Source: Planctomyces sp.
GTDB lineage: Bacteria; Planctomycetota; Planctomycetia; Planctomycetales; Planctomycetaceae
DNA length: 36,452 nucleotides
Direction of reading: 5' to 3'
Assembly (NCBI GenBank): GCA_005798445.1
Contig: SYJG01000155.1
Coordinates: 1 to 36,452, forward strand
Under the pieces are notes generated by a model. The model searched no databases. It saw only the letters and a program-made list of their open reading frames with translations, and was not told the origin of the DNA. Below are positions 34,336 through 36,452 of the stretch, one piece after another (the first letter of the stretch is position 1; every line of letters starts with the position of its first letter). Both the position numbers and the translations under genes were made by a program.

Positions 34336-34441
34336 CCCCTCTCCCCTTCGGGGAGAGTGGCCGGGGGTGAGGGGCAATCGCGCGGCGGCGTCTGTCGTCA
34401 CTCGCCCCTCACCCCAACCCTCGCCCCAAAGGGGAGAGGGA
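34336..34441. repeat. Large palindrome, CTCTCCCCTTCGGGGAGAG type
   Basis: Left arm 34336-34375 (a CTCTCCCC-TTCG-GGGAGAG hairpin, then GGGGGTGAGGGGC) pairs with right arm 34403-34440 (GCCCCTCACCCC, then CCCCAAAGGGGAGAG). This layout resembles REP-type palindromes found in many bacteria. It lies between the DMFase-like stop and the mutY start and holds part of the bases upstream of mutY. Confidence 0.85.
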
Positions 34442-34460
34442 GCCGGACAGGTTTGTTTCG

Positions 34461-35594
34461 ATGCCGAGAACTCCCACTACAATCGACTCCGCCTGGCTGC
34501 GCCGTTTCCGCACCGTGTTGCGTCGCTGGCATGTCGGTAATGGTCGCGCCTTGCCGTGGCGAAACTGCCGCGATCCCTACAAAGTCTGGATCAGCGAGAT
34601 CATGCTGCAACAGACAACCGTCGCCGCCGTGAAGCCGTACTTCGAGCGATTTCTGAAACGCTTCCCAACCGTCGCCGCACTGGCCGCTGCTGACGAGGCC
34701 GACGTGGTGCGATTGTGGGAAGGACTCGGCTACTACAGCCGCGCTCGCAACCTGCGGAAAGCGGCTCAGGCGATCGTCGCGAACGGCGGCGAGTTCCCGG
34801 CCACCGTAGATGAGCTGCTCGAACTCCCCGGCATCGGACGGTACACGGCAGGAGCCATCGTCTCGTTCGCCTTCGATCGAGCGGCTCCGATCGTCGAAGC
34901 GAACACGCTGCGGCTGTACTCGCGACTGCTCGGCCTTCGCGACGACCCACGTTCGACGAGCGGTCAACGAGTGCTCTGGTCGTTCGCCGAGAAACTCGTC
35001 CCAACAAAATCCCCCGGCGAGTTCAATCAAGCCTTGATGGACCTCGGCGCAACCCTCTGCACTCCGACCGACCCGCGCTGTGACGAATGCCCCGTCGCGT
35101 CCTGCTGCCGCGCACTCGCCGAGCAAGCTCAAGCCGACATCCCTGCCGCGAAACGCCGCCCCGAAATCACCGAGACTCACGAAGCCTACGTCGCCATCGA
35201 ATCCGCAGGCCGCTACCTGATCTACCGCCGCCCCGAAGGCCAACGCTGGGCCGGCCTGTGGGATTTCCCAAGATTCGAACTGCCCACAAATGTCTCCGGC
35301 GAGCGGCAACTGCTCGAACGCCGCATCGCCACCGACTTCGGCCCGCGCGTCACGCTCACCGAACGCCTGACGCAACTCAAACACAGCGTCACCCGCTTCC
35401 GCATCACCCTCGACTGCTGGCTGGCCGAGACGAACGGCGACTGCGAACTCACCACACCCCATCCCACCGCCTGGGTCACCCCATCCGAGTTCGCCCGCTA
35501 CCCCTTCTCCACCACCGGCCGCCAACTCGCTGAAACTCTGCAACACGAACTACGAGAACCGAATCTTTTCCGCGCGGTTGGTCAAAACCCATAG
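34461..35594 (+). CDS. mutY: Adenine DNA glycosylase MutY
   Basis: 377 aa. Removes adenine mispaired with 8-oxoguanine. Present: WISEIMLQQTTV with the catalytic Glu47, the helix-hairpin-helix LLELPGIGRYTAGAI at about 119-133, four iron-sulfur cysteines at 200, 207, 210 and 216 (spacing 6-2-5, as in MutY/Nth), and from about 240 on a NUDIX-like domain (RYLIYRRPEGQRWAGLWDFP) that reads 8-oxoG. The residue aligned with E. coli Asp138 is Glu147 (APIVEANTLRL against the usual LDGN), a change worth noting. ATG at 34461; the ribosome site (AGG about 11 bases upstream) is weak. Confidence 0.93.
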   Translation: MPRTPTTIDSAWLRRFRTVLRRWHVGNGRALPWRNCRDPYKVWISEIMLQQTTVAAVKPYFERFLKRFPTVAALAAADEADVVRLWEGLGYYSRARNLRKAAQAIVANGGEFPATVDELLELPGIGRYTAGAIVSFAFDRAAPIVEANTLRLYSRLLGLRDDPRSTSGQRVLWSFAEKLVPTKSPGEFNQALMDLGATLCTPTDPRCDECPVASCCRALAEQAQADIPAAKRRPEITETHEAYVAIESAGRYLIYRRPEGQRWAGLWDFPRFELPTNVSGERQLLERRIATDFGPRVTLTERLTQLKHSVTRFRITLDCWLAETNGDCELTTPHPTAWVTPSEFARYPFSTTGRQLAETLQHELREPNLFRAVGQNP

Positions 35595-35673
35595 TCTGCC
35601 GAACATCGAAATTGTGCGTCGGTGACGTTGATTCTAATTTCGGACTGCACAGCAACTCCGGGGCATTTCCCAG

Positions 35674-36327
35674 TCATGTCGCGCCATCTGTGCTGATCAA
35701 CGCATCGGAAAGTATAGCGTTGATGTTCTCGTCGTAACGAATGCGGACGAGGGTGTAGCCGTTGTTGGCGGCCCACATGTTCTTGATCCCATCGCGTGCT
35801 TGGGTACGTTTGAAAGCCTTTTCGCCACCGAACCATTCAACGGATCGGTAATGTTGGGCACCATCGTATTCGACGAGTGTTTTGTGTGAGGCCACGTAAA
35901 AATCAAAGGGCAAGACACGGTAATGCTTGCAAGTTGCAAACGTGTGCTGAATCTCGTATTCGAAGCCGTTGTCATCAAGCCATTGAGCGATGTCGCGCTC
36001 GCCTTTCGGTTGTGCGCAATGTGGGCATCCACACCCTTGTAGGTGGATTTCGGGCGTTTGCAAAAAGTCCGTATTGCACGCTTTGCAGCGGATGGTGAGC
36101 GGGGTCTTTACGGTCATAAAACGAGCCGATGAGTAGTCGTAGCGTTGCGCTCCATGTGTCTCGATTGCTTCAGCGATGAACAATTCAGTGTTGCGGCGAT
36201 ACGTCTTTGAGCATTTGCATGCGATTCCGTCCCCGTTGATGAGATCGGCAAGGCGAGCACTTCGGTGCAGGCCGCACACCGTGCAAAGGATACGGATTGG
36301 CGAGTTGAGGCCCTGGCGCTGCGTCAT
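35674..36327 (-). CDS. Zinc-finger PD-(D/E)XK endonuclease-like protein, N-terminus possibly cut by IS30
   Basis: 217 aa. Residues 12-42 form a zinc-ribbon (Cys15, Cys18, Cys37, Cys39); residues 63-104 form a second (YDYSSARFMTV...IRCKACNTDFLQTPEIHL, Cys81, Cys84, Cys101, Cys104), the treble-clef-like repeat seen in phage and giant-virus nucleases. Residues 108-200 hold a restriction-endonuclease-like core, with FDFYV (Asp142) and LVEYDGAQHY (Glu153, Gln158, His159) and YTLVRIRYDE. This is the layout of DUF559/Vsr-like DNA nucleases. The first ribbon starts abruptly at the N-terminus and the ATG directly abuts the end of an IS30 element, so a longer protein may have been truncated. Target DNA unknown. 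Confidence 0.78.
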   Translation of the reverse strand: MTQRQGLNSPIRILCTVCGLHRSARLADLINGDGIACKCSKTYRRNTELFIAEAIETHGAQRYDYSSARFMTVKTPLTIRCKACNTDFLQTPEIHLQGCGCPHCAQPKGERDIAQWLDDNGFEYEIQHTFATCKHYRVLPFDFYVASHKTLVEYDGAQHYRSVEWFGGEKAFKRTQARDGIKNMWAANNGYTLVRIRYDENINAILSDALISTDGAT

Positions 36328-36344
36328 CTCAAATGCAATTTGAG
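36328..36344. repeat. CTCAAAT-GCA-ATTTGAG palindrome at the IS30 end
   Basis: A perfect 7-base inverted repeat with a 3-base centre, between the nuclease start and the transposase stop. Its position suits an IS end or a hairpin within the terminal inverted repeat; the other end of the element is outside the window, so this cannot be confirmed. Confidence 0.5.
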
Positions 36345-36352
36345 GTTGCAGA

Positions 36353-36452
36353 TTATTTGAGGAAGACTTCGTTGGGGGTTCTGTAGCCGAGGCAGCGGCG
36401 CGGGCGGTTATTCAGAAGATTTGCGACGCGTTCTAGCTCGGCCCAGGTGACG
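36353..36452 (-). mobile_element. IS30-family transposase, C-terminal end (partial)
   Basis: On the minus strand the frame reads VTWAELERVANLLNNRPRRC, then LGYRTPNEVFLK-stop. NNRPRKxLGYxTPxEVF is the standard last segment of IS30-family transposases (DDE type). The stop is TTA at 36353-36355. The rest of the gene lies beyond the window edge. The 3' end of the element faces the nuclease gene. The sequence is intact as far as visible. Confidence 0.85.

Noticed and set aside
33274..34401. Minus-strand frame opposite the DMFase-like gene
   Set aside because: Asp/Val/Arg-biased antisense translation with no recognisable domain.
34398..35546. Minus-strand frame opposite mutY
   Set aside because: Pure antisense of a well-supported gene; Gly/Ala/Glu-rich without motifs.

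Overview
The window reads as a GC-rich chromosome segment from a planctomycete. The indicators are a prepilin-like DUF1559 protein with an H-x-G-G near-C-terminal motif, a fused ResB/CcsA cytochrome c biogenesis protein, a GDPD-DUF885 fusion, many lipoproteins with unrecognised bodies, and intergenic palindromic repeats of several unrelated families. Genus cannot be told from the sequence. No rRNA, tRNA or CRISPR array was seen.

Layout. Bases 1-513 are the 3' end of a primary sigma factor gene (+). From 638 to 7499 the minus strand carries an Ldh_2-type dehydrogenase, a leucyl aminopeptidase (pepA), a lipoprotein, a DUF1444 protein and a Tat-exported enolase-superfamily enzyme. A scar at about 4330-4863 holds a decayed transposase 3' end, a copied 3' end of the esterase-like gene found at 23175-24020, and a palindrome. 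From 8055 to 14343 the plus strand carries a lipoprotein, the large CcsB/CcsA fusion and an aldo/keto reductase. From 14510 to 19122 (minus) lie a YjdF-like membrane protein, a retropepsin-like protein overlapping a small conserved gene, an orphan two-domain S1-type protein bracketed by a direct repeat, and the GDPD-DUF885 fusion. From 19271 to 22542 (+) lie a penicillin-acylase-family hydrolase and a shortened DUF1559 gene joined to it by an ATGA overlap.

From 23175 to 32530 (minus) a long set runs in reverse: an acyl carrier protein, a KAS III enzyme, a DegT-type aminotransferase, a membrane-anchored sugar epimerase and a glycosyltransferase. Together these suggest synthesis of an acylated amino-sugar glycan. 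They are followed by an uncharacterised 123-aa protein overlapping an XRE-type HTH protein, an FmdB-type zinc ribbon, a lipoprotein amidase and a serine-less esterase-like protein. From 32734 to 35594 (+) lie an N,N-dimethylformamidase-like protein and MutY. The window closes with a zinc-finger PD-(D/E)XK nuclease gene that directly abuts the end of an IS30-family element (minus).

The most unusual items are the ACP/KAS III/aminotransferase/epimerase/glycosyltransferase set, the XRE-partner pair, the S1 gene between duplicated gene ends, the nuclease beside IS30, and the duplicated fragments and repeats that connect distant parts of the window (4.5 kb with 23.3 kb; 7.6-7.9 kb with 22.7-22.9 kb).
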